A program made the position numbers and the translations under genes. A DNA stretch of 64,000 bases, taken from contig JAKUCV010002558.1 of assembly GCA_028386065.3 (NCBI GenBank), positions 91,721 to 155,720 of the forward strand, written 5' to 3'. Below, one piece after another: positions 1 to 11,689 of the stretch; positions within the stretch are counted from its first letter, which is position 1; every line of letters starts with the position of its first letter. Below the pieces are notes generated by a model, which saw nothing but the letters and a program-made list of their open reading frames with translations, did not search any database and was not told the DNA's origin. Source of the stretch: Turnera subulata (Eukaryota; Streptophyta; Magnoliopsida; Malpighiales; Passifloraceae).

Positions 1-805
1 GCCTCCCACTAGCCATAGGTGCACCCACAGTGTGGCATAGAGCATTCACAAACCGTCTGCACTTGGTCTCCTCATCTGGCACAAACTCCCTGGCATAGGA
101 GAGAAGAGTGTTTTACCGAATCCGGAATGTAGTGACTGACTCATCATCCCCTTGCCTGATCTCAAGGAACTACTTTTTCAGCTCCTCCCATTAACTGATA
201 GAAAGGAACTCCTTATAGAACCTCTCCTTGACGTCCTCCCATGGCATCACCACTGGTTTAGGCATATTTGCCACCAGCTCCTGCCACCATGTCAGGGAAT
301 AACCAGTGAACATGTGGGCCACATACTTTGCCCGAGACGCTGGCTGACATGTGAACTTTTCCATCACATTCTCCACCTATCTGAACCAAACATCTGCCAG
401 CTTCTCCACCTTGTCCTCTCCCTAGAACTCACCAATCCCCGACTTACTGATGTGCTTGTAGCCACTCTCCAAGCTACCCACCGTGGGATCTGCAACAGGC
501 ACCGGATGTGCCCCCTGCTGTTGCGGGTGAAACTGCTGAAACTGCTGCCACTAGAGAAAAGCCTGATACTGCTGCAGCATCGCTGGGTCCATACCAGGAG
601 GTACTACATTCTGTTGCCCAGCTCCCACAGAACCACCCACTGCTGCATTGGCGTTCCCTTGTCCAGCAGGAACCTGTCCTCTTGCTGCATCATCCTGCAC
701 CCCGTTATCGTTCCCTTGCCCAACGGGAATCTGCATCACCGACACGTTGTCGGAAACATGACTAGGGGCTTGCCCCTCTGGATTGTGCTGATCCTGGTGT
801 TCCAT
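1..805 (-). pseudogene. gag of a minus-strand Ty3/gypsy (chromovirus-like) element, broken and cut by the window edge
   Basis: Retrotransposon capsid protein, which would form the virus-like particle in the cytoplasm. Read on the minus strand, the ATG at 805-803 opens a Gln/Gly/Asn/Val-rich N-terminus beginning MEHQDQ. Further along is a recognisable Retrotrans_gag core with the WWQEL motif and the later segment KERFYKEF. An in-frame stop at about 551 (after QAFL) and further stops and frame breaks near 375 and 190 make it a pseudogene. The start is supported by the primer site and LTR immediately upstream on the same strand (927-944 and 945-4220). Protease and pol would lie beyond position 1. 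The chromovirus assignment rests on gag style and LTR structure, not on a pol domain, so the lineage is inferred. Confidence 0.75.
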
Positions 806-926
806 GTCGACGCCTATATGAATGCAACTTGTCAAAAACAGTTTACAAAAACTGACACAAAACTGGAATAGGCTTATGCACAACAATCACAATAGATACT
901 TGTTTGAAAACGCAAAGGACCTAAAG

Positions 927-944
927 CCTGCTCCGCTACAAAGC
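927..944 (-). other. Primer binding site (degenerate tRNA-Met type)
   Basis: Directly next to the 3' end of the minus-strand LTR, the minus strand reads GCTTTGTAGCGGAGCAGG. It resembles the plant tRNA-Met primer site (core TGGTATCAGAGC), as does the chromovirus at 14654. It fixes which side of the LTR is internal and makes 945-4220 a 5' LTR. Confidence 0.6.
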
Positions 945-3900
945 TGAAACATCCTCATCCCAAAATCGACAATACAAAATATACACAATTATAAAATGAC
1001 CAAAATACCCTTAAAACCAGGGGTGACAAACTCTATGTAAAAACATCAACTCAATAACTCAGAGTAACTGAAAATAAACATTGGGATACAAAAGTCAAAT
1101 ATAAACCAGGCTTATCTAGCCAAAGTAACACCGGTTAAAACTACCGGAATAACAACTGATCAAAATCCAAGAAACCAAAACAGTATCCCGACAATAATAC
1201 GCAGCGGAAAAGAAACAACAATGTCAATGACAAGTGTATAATATATATGAGTCAACTCTATGGATCCACCAGGAGGGAAACGCAGCTACCTGCTGAAGTG
1301 AAAGAGTCTGATACCCAAGGTAAGAGCAACTGTCAACAAGCTACTAATGATTTGTAAAACCACGGTGGCGATTTATATGATTCGCCTACTCAATGTACAA
1401 TATAAGAAAAACATACAGGCACACGAAGACAGGCTCGTAGGGTGAGTAAATCCACGAGCACAAGTATACACACACAATTAACATGTGCCAAATACCGCGC
1501 ATACAAGTGTTAAGTGAATTATCTGGTTATCATATTCTTATGATTATTAAAGGCCCTCTACAGTGTGCATCGGGCACGGTAGCGACTGGCCAGTTCCACA
1601 GGGCGTATGCCCAAATATAATCACATATATATAGTATAAATAACAACACCGGAATGGGTAAGTTCCGACAAAAGAAAACCACTAACAAACAAGTGGCCGA
1701 CAGCTCTAGGAGGGGTGCTCTCCTCAAAGAAGTTATAATACAAAATCTTAGGGCACACCCATCAGTTCCCAAGTCGACAGCTCTGTGAGGGGTGCTCTCA
1801 CCAAAAGAAATGGATATTAACAAATAACCAAGGGGTACACCCGATAAATCCCCAAGGTGCCAGCTCTGTGAGGGGTACTCTCACTAATATACTAACCGAG
1901 GGCGTACCCATCAATTCCCTCGTTGTCGTCTCTGTGAATAAAATTCACTAAAAGTAACAGGTCCCGAGGGGTACCCTCTCTTCCCTATTGGTGCTACCGG
2001 TCAACAGCCCCACAGTAGAACTTATTAATTCTTCAGGTACGTTATGTCACCAGTTATGAAAATTGTATAAGTGTCCCCTCAAGTTGTATCCAAGTTGTGT
2101 ACCATTACAGAGGCTCTCTAAACAGAGCCTAAAGCTCACAATAAACAGGATATAGCAAGACAGCACATATCACAAACATGGCAATAACAGCTCATAGGAG
2201 AATCACATGGCAAAACAGCACATATTTTTATTATCACGGCAATTCAGCACATAAACAACCATGTACACAACACAGTCAACAGTATGCAGCATACTCAGCA
2301 AGCAGTACTACGTAACCATACCACCAAGTATTCGCATACAGGTATATAAGTCTTATAGAGTCTCCTCAATTATGATGGCGCTCTGTCTGTCCACCACTAG
2401 TACCAGCCGCTCCTGAATTATGTCTCGTGCCTATACACATAGACACCACATCTCACAAAAATATTTAACAGTGAATAAATTATGCACGCATATGCAATGC
2501 AACCGTGAGTTAAAGTCCAGCCCGAACAGTCTACTCTTACTCACCAAAACTACATCTCCAAGTCACGGGCCTAAGGTTCATAGGCTCAAAGCCCAACTAA
2601 GTTCAAAACCTTAATCCCGGGCTTGAAGCCTATACCACCAGTCCAATACTTAACTCCAACACTCTCGGGCTACAGTCCATGCCTTTAAGTCCACTATAAA
2701 CTTTAGAAGTCCTTGGGCTTTGAGTCCACTTATAATAAATCCAGGAGTTACAATGGGTCATAACATTTTAATACTGGCCAAGGCCCGATTCATCTTACTC
2801 TCGTCCAAAGGTTTAACCCGAGTCCGAGTTATCCGTCCTAGAGGTTCTACCTGCATCAGACAACCGTCCACGTGCTACTCACCCCTCACTCTCGGTTTCT
2901 ACTAAGTATATTAAGAATACGAAACCCGATCCAGAAATAATAGATGTACAAGCCGTGTGGAAATTAAATACACATCATAACTGGAACAGTACCGTAGAAC
3001 ACCGAAGAAAGTTCTGTCCACCGGAATCCGTACCCAACTCGCCGGAACAGGGACTCGAGACTCCAGATTCCAGCCAACCCTTGCCAGAAAAATTCAGAGA
3101 AATTAAAGAACAGAACTCAACCAAATCTGCCAATTCCAAAACAACAACCAAGGATTCATCTCATCCAACCAACAACAACCATAAAGTCAAAACAATTGTA
3201 GAGGGGAGAAAGAGTGGCCGAAACCTTACCGGAAAGCAATTCAGTGCTACCGGAACAGATCCACACTACCAAGCCTTGGATCCGACAAGCGCAAAACCAA
3301 CTTGACCACGCAAGCCCACTGCCCGAACCAGAGAACAACCCGAGCAGAACAACACCCAGCAGATCCTACACTGGCAAGCACCCAACCGGCCACTGCAACC
3401 ACCATAGAAACCCTGACCCGAGCAGCCTCACACACGCACGATCTGCCACCGCATGAGAACCGACACGAACCCGCCATCGTCCGCCCCAGCCAAGACCCAA
3501 ACGAACACAGCAATAGTCGATTGGGGTTAGATCCAAGGCCACATAGCCCCGACTCATTTCGAGAAACAAAACACAGAAGAAGGGAATAGAGAGAGAGAGA
3601 AGCAGTGCCTTACCCGAGCACGGCGGTGACGACGGCCGAAGCCCGAGCCTCGTCTACGCGCACAGAGCCAACCCAAAGTGCAACCTCCTCTCACTATGCT
3701 ACCCTCCAGCTTGCAGCGACGAAGACGACCAGCTCGTGTGCGGTGCTCGATAAGGACGGCAGTGGCGTAAGTGTGTTTATGAGAGAGGAGAAAGAAAAAG
3801 AAAGGAGGAAGAGGATGGGAGCGACGGCCAAGAGAAAACGGAGGAGAAAAGAATAAGAGAAAAGAGAGAGAGAGAGGAAGAAAAGATTTGAGGGTTAGGG

Positions 3901-4220
3901 TTGTCCGGCCCGAGCTCAAAACGACGCCGTTTTGAGCTTGGGCGCGGTCAACCCGCCCTAAGTCAACCTTCCTTTGTTTTTTTTGTGTGTGTTTAAGCTC
4001 GAAACAACGTAGTTTCACTACATCTACTTAAAAGCCTAACTTCCAACTCCTAAACCCGATTTAACTCCAACGAAGGCTCGTTTAAAGAAGGGACCCGACA
4101 TAAAACTCAATAATTTGAGGTAATTAAAAACCCTTAGGTCCAAAACTCCGAAAAAATCACGAGGGTAAAATTGGAATTAAAAATTTCATAAATAAAATTA
4201 TGAAAAATCGGGGCGTTACA
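945..4220 (-). mobile_element. 5' LTR, about 3.3 kb, of the minus-strand chromovirus-like element
   Basis: On the minus strand the LTR starts TGTAACGCCCC at 4220 and ends TGTTTCA at 945, with the primer site and gag following. It is long for a plant LTR. Part of it is C/A-rich and resembles the LTR at 60481-64000, which has the same TGTAACG start and GTTTCA end, so both belong to one superfamily. It is inserted into an Athila-like gag: the bases just outside its start are CCCCT in plus orientation, the presumed target duplication, but the partner lies outside the window. It contains a short-period internal repeat (1694-1985) and a GC-rich stretch near 3600-3760 with no gene I recognise. Small ORFs inside it are open by composition only. 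Confidence 0.75.
1694..1985. repeat. Degenerate tandem repeat inside the LTR (four units of about 65-85 bp)
   Basis: The phrase CAGCTCTGTGAGGGGTGCTC recurs in variants near 1700, 1780 and 1860, with a more diverged unit near 1925. Each copy is followed by a segment containing a GGG-rich 'ACCCATC' type tail. Period and sequence drift, so this is an old internal duplication of the LTR. Confidence 0.6.
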
Positions 4221-5979
4221 CCCCTGAGCTGTCATGGCTACAGTCTCAATGTCATCAATAGTTCTTTTCTTCGTCAGAATATCCTTAAGGAATTTAGCAT
4301 ATGAAGCCATTTGTGTAACCACATCACTGAAGGGCACATTGACATATAACTTACTCAGCATTTCCTTGAACTTACGGAATTGCTTCTCCAGTTTGGATTT
4401 ATGGTACACTTCTGGATATGGGAGCGGAGGTTGATAAGGTAGAACAGTCTGAGGCTGCTTCTCAACCTTTCTCGTGCTAACAGGCTCAGACACTGTGTCA
4501 GTTTGTGCCTGCACTGTCTGTCCAGAACTGGATGTCGATGCTTGTTGCTCTACAGCCTGAGGAGGTTTCGACACTGTGTCTCTCAGCTCCTTCCCACTAC
4601 GAAGTGTTACAGCCTTGACATGCTCGTTTCTTGGGTTCTCTATTGGCTTTCCTGGGAGAGCTCCTTGTTGGCTAGGGGACGTGGATGCTTGTTGGGCAAT
4701 TTGGTTTTCGAGGATTCTGTTGTGGGATTTGAGTTGGCTGATCTCCTAGCTTATTTTGTTCTATTTCTCCAGGATGGACTGCAACATGGTCATCATGTCG
4801 GTGTTGTTGCCTTGCTGTCCTCCTTGACCTTGCCTTTGGTACTGTAGCTGTCCTTCCTGGTTCTGTCTCTGGTACTGGGCCTGTTGTGGAATTCTTTCTT
4901 CGGTCGGTCCCTTCCAAGAAAAGTGTGGATGATTTCTCCAGGATGGATTATAAGTGTTTTCATACGGGCCCGACTTCTGCTGGATGAAGTGAGCTTGCTC
5001 AGAATCGCATTCGGCAAAGAGTGGGCAACTAGATGTACCGTGAGGTCCTCCACAGCCTTCACAGTCTGGGGCTGTGGCTGAGGCTGTCTTGACTTAAGCA
5101 GCCCCTAGTTACTTTCTGAGGACTTCTATCTCTACCTCAAGCATAGTTACTCTGTCTACACCAATTATTCCAGAGAATTTGACTCCCCTGACTTGGATCT
5201 TTCTCTTAGACAAGGCCTCCAGAATGGCTACTCCATCATTATAGTCCTTGTCCAAGAATGCACCATTGGCCGTCTTGTCCAAGGTGTTCTGATCTTCATC
5301 ACATAGGCCACAATATAATTGTTCTAGCTGTACGGCCTCATCAATTCGGTGGCTTGGGCATCTTCTGAGTAATCCCTTGAAACGCTCACAAGCATCACGA
5401 ATTGATTCATCATAAGCGTTGAGAGAAACCAATGAGCTACTGCCTTAAACTTGCAGCTTTGCTTGAGGGATGGTACTCCTTCAAGAAAGCTCTGACTAGA
5501 CTGTCCCAGTCAGTGAAATGGCCTGCTTCATGGTTGTTGTGCCATTCGAATGCCGCATCTCTGAGTGAGAATGGGAACACTCTCATGTATAGCTGCTCCT
5601 TGGTCATCCCTACTATGTTCACTGTATTGCACACTGGCAGGAAGTTTTGCAAGTGTGAGTTTGGATCTTCAGAGGGGGTGCCTCCAAAGGTGCGCCTCTC
5701 CAGCATGCTCAGCAAGTTGGTTCTGATCTCATATGGGGCATCTACATCTGGAATGGCTATGCTGTTGTGGTTGATGGTGGTTGGTGGTTGTAGGAGCTGG
5801 GACATGGAGATGTAGGGTCGAACAGGTTGAGCCTGTTCAATGCCATGGTGCGCTCCTTCGTTGGGTCTGTCCGCCAAGTTCTGTTGCTTTTGTTTGTTTT
5901 GCTTGCGAATCTGGGGGGTTGTCTTTTCGATCTCCTGGTGGAAGATTAAAGCTGGTTTCTTGCTCCTGGTTTGGGGCAT
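4221..5979 (-). pseudogene. Athila-like Ty3/gypsy gag, frameshifted and interrupted by the LTR at 945-4220
   Basis: Capsid/nucleocapsid protein of an Athila-type retrotransposon. Minus-strand ATG at 5979-5977 (MPQTRSKK). In order it shows the capsid motif EDPNSHLQNFLPVC, the FPFSLRDAAFEW signature, a frameshift near 5435, YDESIRDACERFK, a stop near 5110, a Cys-rich knuckle (CEGCGGPH...C near 5040), then the NTYNPSWRNHPHFSW block and the VTLRSGKEL block typical of the gag-protease boundary. The last preserved part, ending TVAMTAQ, is the Athila segment just before protease, where the chromovirus LTR was inserted. At least one frameshift and two stops make it inactive. A primer site and LTR precede it in the expected order. 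Confidence 0.85.
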
Positions 5980-6072
5980 ACACCACCTGAAAACTTTGAG
6001 CTTTGGAAAAAAAACGGGTAAGATATAAAAAGCCCAATAAATCAAATAAAAAGCAAAAGAATCAAGCGCCAA

Positions 6073-6090
6073 TCCCCAGCAACGGCGCCA
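6073..6090 (-). other. Primer binding site, tRNA-Asp type, of the Athila-like element
   Basis: The minus strand reads TGGCGCCGTTGCTGGGGA, close to the TGGCGCCGTTGCCGGGGA primer site usual for Athila elements. It lies six bases past the LTR end at 6097 and about 95 bp before the gag start. Confidence 0.9.
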
Positions 6091-6096
6091 AAAACT

Positions 6097-8171
6097 TGAT
6101 GTGTGCTGTGAGGCCTGCAAGTGCACAGGGTAGTTGTAGTACTCTATCAAGGTCGTATCCACAGGGACTGGGATGAGTTTGTTACTCCTTATCTTAGACG
6201 AATTAGGCTTGAGACAATTAAACAAAAATGGATTATGGGGTGAGTGCAAATCAAAATTAAATTAAACAAGAGAATAAAAAGTAATAGTTACGTTAAAGTA
6301 GGTGAAAATCAGGTTTTGGTGAAATCTTAGGCATCCAGGGATTCACATGTCTTGCTTTTATGCTCTAAATTGCTCAACAGCATCTTCACAGGCTGGGCCT
6401 GTGTGACGCCCTATGTTTAATATGAAGTCTTGAAGGGGCTCCCAACCCAATGTACCACCAACGGCTTTCGATCTTATTGATAGTTCCTTAAGCTTCCATC
6501 TACCCCCTATCACTAGAGTAGATGTCCACTTAGAGGTGAAGTTTGGTGTTGGTGCTAATTACCCATAGTCTCTCCCTATCTTCTTTCGAACCGCTAGGGA
6601 GGGAAGGCTGACTATTGTTGGTCTGGCACACTTGGCTTCTCCTTTCGGTCCTTCACCAAGATGCCACTAGATTAAAATAGGCTACTCAATAATTAATCAA
6701 GAATCAGATTAAAAATGGTGTCATTCTTTCTTGACTGTGTCGTAACAGGCTGACACAGTGCTGAGTCTTTGACTGAGCCTGTGGCTGAGCCTGTCGAGAA
6801 CACAAGGTCAATTACACAGATTGGTTCTTGCAGGCACTCTCACTCACAGGTTCCTCCCAAAGTTCTCACTCATCCTAATGCTTTCGCATCGGTCAAACTA
6901 AGGGGATTAAGAATTGGTGTTGAGGCTAATTCCTTAATTAGTTCCTAATTTCTCTCGAAACAAAGAGCTAAGGGTTGGTTGGTGTTGTTCCAGCGACTAT
7001 GGTTTCTCCTTTCGGTCCTTCACCTAGCTACCTATATTCATGTATGGGTTTGATCAAGACTCAAATATGGAGCAAGTTTGCAACAACCAAACAAGAAAAA
7101 CGGTTAAGAACATAGGAAGAGCAATTTGTTGCACTAAGAACAGAGACATGCTTCACCCCTTCAACCTAAGAGGGGTTGTTTAGTTCATCATCAAGGTTAC
7201 AAAATCAAAAGGAATCAAGGGTAGCATAATGTTTGGAACCAAGCTGGAGGTTAGGGACAACACGATTTCTGCCCAGAAAAGACTGCAGAATCGTGTTTTC
7301 CCCTTGAACCCTTTGTTCCAAAGTTCTTTAGGTTATGGGTATTGATCGAATGGTCCAGTTCCCCTCCATATTCTTTCTTTCTCCTTCTCTTTTATGGTGC
7401 AGGTTCCTCTCTTCTCTTCTCTCCCACATGCTGGAAGGTATGGCAGTTGGGCAAGTTGAGCATTAGTTGCCCATCTTGCTCCACGAGGTAAGGCAGCTTG
7501 GGGGGTGTGCCGAATGGGTGAAATCTGCAAATCTGTAGAATTTAGAAGACTCAGGGGGAGGATAATAGTTCTTTAATTGTTAAATTCTTTCGGTGTAATG
7601 ATTATCCCCTCTTTTCCATGCTTAAAGTCTTCTGAAACGCTCAGGTTCTGATTGCAGAGTTGAAGGTTTTGCAAGTGGTGAGGCTCTGCAAGTGGCTGAG
7701 TTTAATATTCTTTTCCTCGCGTTTCTGGTCATCTGCAGATTTCACAGGCTCAGGCTGTGCTAGGCCTGTGTCTGAGGCTGTGTGCAATCTCTTTCCATTT
7801 CTCTTAGCAGTTGAATTCAGTTCTTCTTGAGATTGATGTGGTGGCACGATGGCTTTGGGGATCAAGGAAAAGGTGGTGAAATCCAGTGGATAACTTGTGA
7901 TTGGAGGGGGATTCGTGGCTTTTCATTGATTTTTCAATGAACTACAGGCTGTCAAACAGGCTCATGCTGTGCCATAGGCTGTTTCAGTGAATTCTCCAAT
8001 AAGATCTCCAAAATTCTTCAAAATGCACCTGGAATCACTAATCATACAGTAAGGGATGGGATTTAAGGGAATATGATGAAATAATGCAAAGTAAGGCATA
8101 TAGTTATGATAAATCGAGAGAAAAATATATCTATAATTATGCCTAAAACTATGCATATTTCATGTGCATCA
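6097..8171 (-). mobile_element. 5' LTR of the minus-strand Athila-like element
   Basis: The ends are TGATG at 6097 and CATCA at 8171, a perfect 5 bp terminal inversion. The start on the minus strand (TGATGCACATGAAATATGCA) and the block before the primer site, with 'TGTGCACTTGCAGG' (about 6110-6170), are characteristic of Athila LTRs. The LTR is 2075 bp. Several CAGGCTGTG-like phrases recur (near 6390, 6760, 7745, 7945). The element's other LTR lies outside the window. Small ORFs inside it are not genes. Confidence 0.85.
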
Positions 8172-8345
8172 CTTAGTTCGCCTTTTATATTTTGAAATAG
8201 TGTTCTCTCGCCACGAGTTCTATTTATTTTTGTGTTTAAAATCTAATCAATTGAAAGGCTGAGGTCAGTATTTTTTCGCAGTCCCTGTGATTCGACCTTG
8301 TTTACTACAGTAACATTATGCACTTGCAGCTAGTTTTGTGACAAA
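8172..8345 (+). mobile_element. End of a plus-strand Athila-like LTR (truncated remnant)
   Basis: At 8270-8330 the plus strand carries 'GTCCCTGTGATTCGACCTTG' followed by 'TGCACTTGCAG', the block that precedes the primer site in Athila LTRs, here in the opposite orientation to 6110-6170. Its left part was lost or separated by the minus-strand element. No clean primer site follows, so the internal sequence begins by deletion. Confidence 0.55.
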
Positions 8346-8577
8346 CAAGCTGCAAATTATGGTGGGTATTGGTAAGCCATTAATGCTCTTGTGTGACAAT
8401 TGATAAGTCATTGTGTAATCCATCAATAACAGCAACTCATCAAATTTTTTTAGTGTTAAATGAAAAATTCAGAGAGAACAAGTGCATATAGAACATATTG
8501 GGACAAACTCCATTGTTGTGGATTTGCTTATTAAAGAGATTACTAGTTAAGTTTTTGTTTATGAGCATACTGCTCAT

Positions 8578-9486
8578 ATGAGCTTCAGATTCGTCATTGT
8601 TTGGCGAAATGCAGTTTCAGTGGGAGTTTGTATTTTGTTGTTCTTATTTCCAGGTGCACTTGGTGTTTTCTGCAGAACAAAGTACATTTGGTTTATTTAT
8701 TCTCTGATCATGTTTGTTATGGTTGATGTCCCTGTGAAAGTAGGCAAGTTTTATATTCCCTGTGACTTCGTGATTGTGGATATGAAGCTTGATGATCACA
8801 CCCCAATCATTCTTGGGAGGCCTTCTCTCGCAACAGCTGGCGCTGTTATTGATGTAAAGGATGGCAGCATTACATTTCGAGTTGGGGAGGAAAGGATAGA
8901 TTTCAATGTCCAGAAGACAGTGGAGTCGAAGTCTAAATTTAATGCTTGCTATATGGTGAGTGTCATTGACAATGTTGAGGAGGATATGATTCTTGCAACA
9001 GGCGCTGAGGAGGACATTGCTGATTCACAATTGAGTTGCTTGGCCAACAATGATGGACAAAAAGATGGTGACAAAACTGTAGGGAAGAAAATACAATTCC
9101 CATCAGCCATTTCATCTGTTAACCCCAACTTGCAAGCCTTGGAGATTCTTAACGATAGTGGCACTGTTTCTCAATTTGTTGATATCATGGAGCCTCCTAC
9201 TGATGTGCTGAAGCTTCCATCATCGAAATTCAGACGAAAGAAACAAAAATTTAATGTGGGTGATCGAGTTCTCCTCTTTCACTCCAAGCTGAAACTCTCC
9301 AATGGCGGATTTCATAATTGCTAGATAGGGACATATACAGTGCTCAATTACCTTCCCAATGGTAATTTGCAGATTTGTGATGCTGAACATAGCATTTTGC
9401 AAGCGAATGGGCAGAAACTTAAGCATCACAATCCTGGCGCAACGCTGATGAAGCGAATTCCTCAACTTCTTTTTGAGTCACCATGA
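8578..9486 (+). pseudogene. Athila-like remnant: protease fragment fused to the integrase C-terminus
   Basis: The 248-codon ORF (8578-9324) contains, from about residue 50, the retropepsin second half (VDVPVKVGKFYIPCDFVIVD, then IILGRPSLATAGAVIDV). At about residues 215-245 it contains the start of the integrase C-terminal domain (FNVGDRVLLFHSKLKL). Past the stop at 9324 the same frame continues through NGNLQI and ANGQKLKHH to a second stop at 9486. The catalytic Asp region of the protease, all of RT and RNase H, and the integrase core are missing. The deletion leaves the reading frame open across the junction. The first 45 or so residues look like non-coding leader. It is a deletion derivative, not a host gene. 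Confidence 0.8.
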
Positions 9487-9950
9487 ACAGCACACGCTGC
9501 AAGGTGTCCAGTTACCAGACGTAAAAGAAGCGCTACTCGGGAGGCAACCCGAGGCAAGTTTTACTGTTTTTCGTACATCCCATTAGTTTTATTTTTGTTT
9601 TTATTTTTGTTGCAGTTTTTTGCAGCCATACAAAGTAGAAAACCATAAAGACAGAGGGACTGGGATGGCAAGCAACATGCACTGCTAGTGCAACACATCA
9701 CCATTGGCAAACAAAGAAGCATACTTGACCTTACTTTTGCATTTTTATTTTCTAGTGCATTGTTTGCCATAATGTGTTTACTGTTTGTTGTACTGAATGT
9801 CCATTATACCCCTACATTCATACATTTTATGTTTATTTTTCATCATGTTTATTTTCTTTTGGACTCTGAAATATCTATGTTGCTATAGGCTCTAATATAC
9901 GTAGAAACCCAATACTAGTAATTATAATTTTATGGGCATCCTAATTGACC
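9487..9950 (+). mobile_element. 3' non-coding region of the Athila-like remnant
   Basis: Just after pol the sequence AAGCGCTACTCGGGAGGCAA (starting about 9529) matches the conserved post-pol 'GCGCT..GGGAGGCAACCC' block of Athila elements; the same block occurs on the minus strand at about 21265-21295. After about 9900 the sequence loses retroelement character. Confidence 0.6.
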
Positions 9951-10131
9951 TAGTATATAAAGAATATAATACAGGATTCTGGTCCTCAAGATTATTCTAG
10001 CGTCTGTTTCTCCGCCCCATCACAGAAAACACAATCATGGCGTTAGAATCAAATCGTGAAAGCACTCAATCCTCGCAAGCTAGTGCATCATGGAACCAGT
10101 TCATCAGATTTTATATTCACTACAGAATCAG
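9951..10131 (+). pseudogene. Promoter-like sequence plus orphan first exon of an unrecognised gene
   Basis: A TATA-like TATATAAAG at 9954-9962 is followed about 75 bp later by an ATG at 10037. The 32-codon segment begins MALESNRESTQSSQ and ends WNQFIRFYIHYRIR, and stops at a good 5' splice site (CAG|GTATTTCTTG, boundary 10131/10132). No continuing exon was found before the Mutator-like element at 11080 or up to 12721. The family is not recognised. It may be a displaced first exon separated from its gene by the 18 kb retrotransposon at 12722-30606, or a chance ORF. Confidence 0.3.
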
Positions 10132-11079
10132 GTATTTCTTGATCTTATGCCTGATTGTTAAGTTGATTATTTAATGATTTATCAAGATATTTGACTTGAG
10201 TATGCGTAATGTAATTATATCTAAGAATAAATTAGTTGTGTGCTCCTAAATTCTTTTTGTCTCCATTTAGGTTTTTGTCACATGCATTTTTAATCAATAA
10301 ATTAGTTGCGTGCTCCTAAATTTTCTGACTTCATTTTGTTTTTTTTGCTTGTATTATTAATCATTAAATTCTATCTTATAAATTTACAATTTTTTGTGCC
10401 TTTTTTATGTATAAATTTTGTGTATTTTTATTTATTCTTTGCATTTCTTATTTTTTTGTTCTACATTTTTTTGTTACATAGATCTTATTGTTTTTAATAC
10501 TTAGGTCAATATTTTTTAAAGGTTTTTTTTTTTCTTGTATCTTCATTATGTATCAGACCTATACTCTTTTCTTCTTGCTCTTCTAAATTATGTGCTTGAT
10601 GACACACAATATCTACCACCTATGTGTAAATTTGAGGTTAACCCTAGGGTATATGTTTTTACAATCTTTACAAAAACTTAAATATTGATACCGCTAAATT
10701 CTTCTAAAGAAACCCAATACCCTCATGTGACTACGAAAGAGGATGCCAAGTAGTTGATTTCATGGTAGGATTAAGATGGAGGAGGTGGTGGTTAGACTAG
10801 GCAAAATGAGATTTGATATACACAATATTAGCAGGTATTGATTAGAGATTTTCAACCCGTTTAGTTCAATAGGTTGACCCGACACGACACGAAAATTAGT
10901 AGGTCAAGTCACAAGTTGACCTGCCAACCTTACAGGTACCTATTTATCCAATTATTTTTATAGTATATATATTTTATTGATTTAATACAAGACTTATTTA
11001 AAATTTTAGCAAAAAACTACTAGAATTATCAAAAAAATATTTTTATAAACGCTTTAAAATATTAGTATATTATTATTCA
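10132..11079. other. AT-rich non-coding stretch, no gene seen
   Basis: It contains T-rich runs and a repeated phrase AAATTAGTTG(T/C)GTGCTCCTA (about 10229 and 10298). Near 10860-10920 lies 'GACCCGACACGACACGAAAA', resembling sequence right of the chromovirus at 30620-30650. An old dispersed repeat may span both places. Confidence 0.4.
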
Positions 11080-11398
11080 GATTAATGCATAAAAATATCC
11101 CTTAAATTTATTTTTTTCACCACTATTGTCCCTAAAGAAAGTATTGCGTGATTTATATCCCTCAATTTGTGCCTAACCGAGTAGAGTTGTCCAGTTACCT
11201 GCAGTAACCGGTTGTGGGTGTGGGACCCACTCCCTTTTGAATAAAAAAATAGTTCTCCACTTTCCGATATTCCACGTCATATTAGTAAGTAAAAAAAAAT
11301 TATGGATCCCACCTCAATAATCTTATTTCTAAAAAAAAATTATTCTTTAGCCCCCATGTTATTCTCATCCTTTTTCTCGTTCATCCTTCTTCTCCTTC

Positions 11399-11653
11399 GT
11401 GCAAGGTCGTTACCAGCAAACACTTCCCCCGCCGCCACCCACGGCCGCCGGGATCAAGCTCCGCCTCATGTGCAGCTATGGTGGGCAAATAATCCTGTGC
11501 TCCAACACAAAGAGCCTCTACTACGCCGGCGGCAACACCCGAATCATCACCTTCCCCTACCTCGCCAACCTCACCACCCTCTCCTCCCTCACCGCCCACC
11601 TCGCCGCCGCCCTCCACATTGCCGCCCCGTTCTCCCTCAAGTACCAGCTCTAT
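11399..11653 (+). pseudogene. Captured PB1-domain gene fragment
   Basis: The reading frame gives KLRLMCSYGGQII followed by TKSLYYAGGNTRIIT, then a leucine-rich stretch and FSLKYQL. This is the N-terminal half of a plant PB1 domain (usual form KLRxMCSYGGxI...YxGGxTRI...), which mediates protein-protein contacts in signalling factors. The segment is GC-rich, unlike the AT-rich element around it. It ends at TAT|GTAAGC, which looks like an exon 5' splice site. The family's PB1 C-terminal half and any downstream domain are absent. An ATG at 11399 could start it. It is probably one captured exon from a gene elsewhere in the genome. Confidence 0.75.
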
Positions 11654-11689
11654 GTAAGCAAGACAAGGCATCCTTCAGATTAACATATG

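Noticed and set aside
152..871. 239-codon plus-strand ORF
   Set aside because: Antisense to a recognisable gag on the minus strand; no domain of its own.
3554..4018. 154-codon minus-strand ORF in the LTR
   Set aside because: Low-complexity Ser/Leu/Arg translation of a purine/pyrimidine-skewed LTR stretch; no domain.
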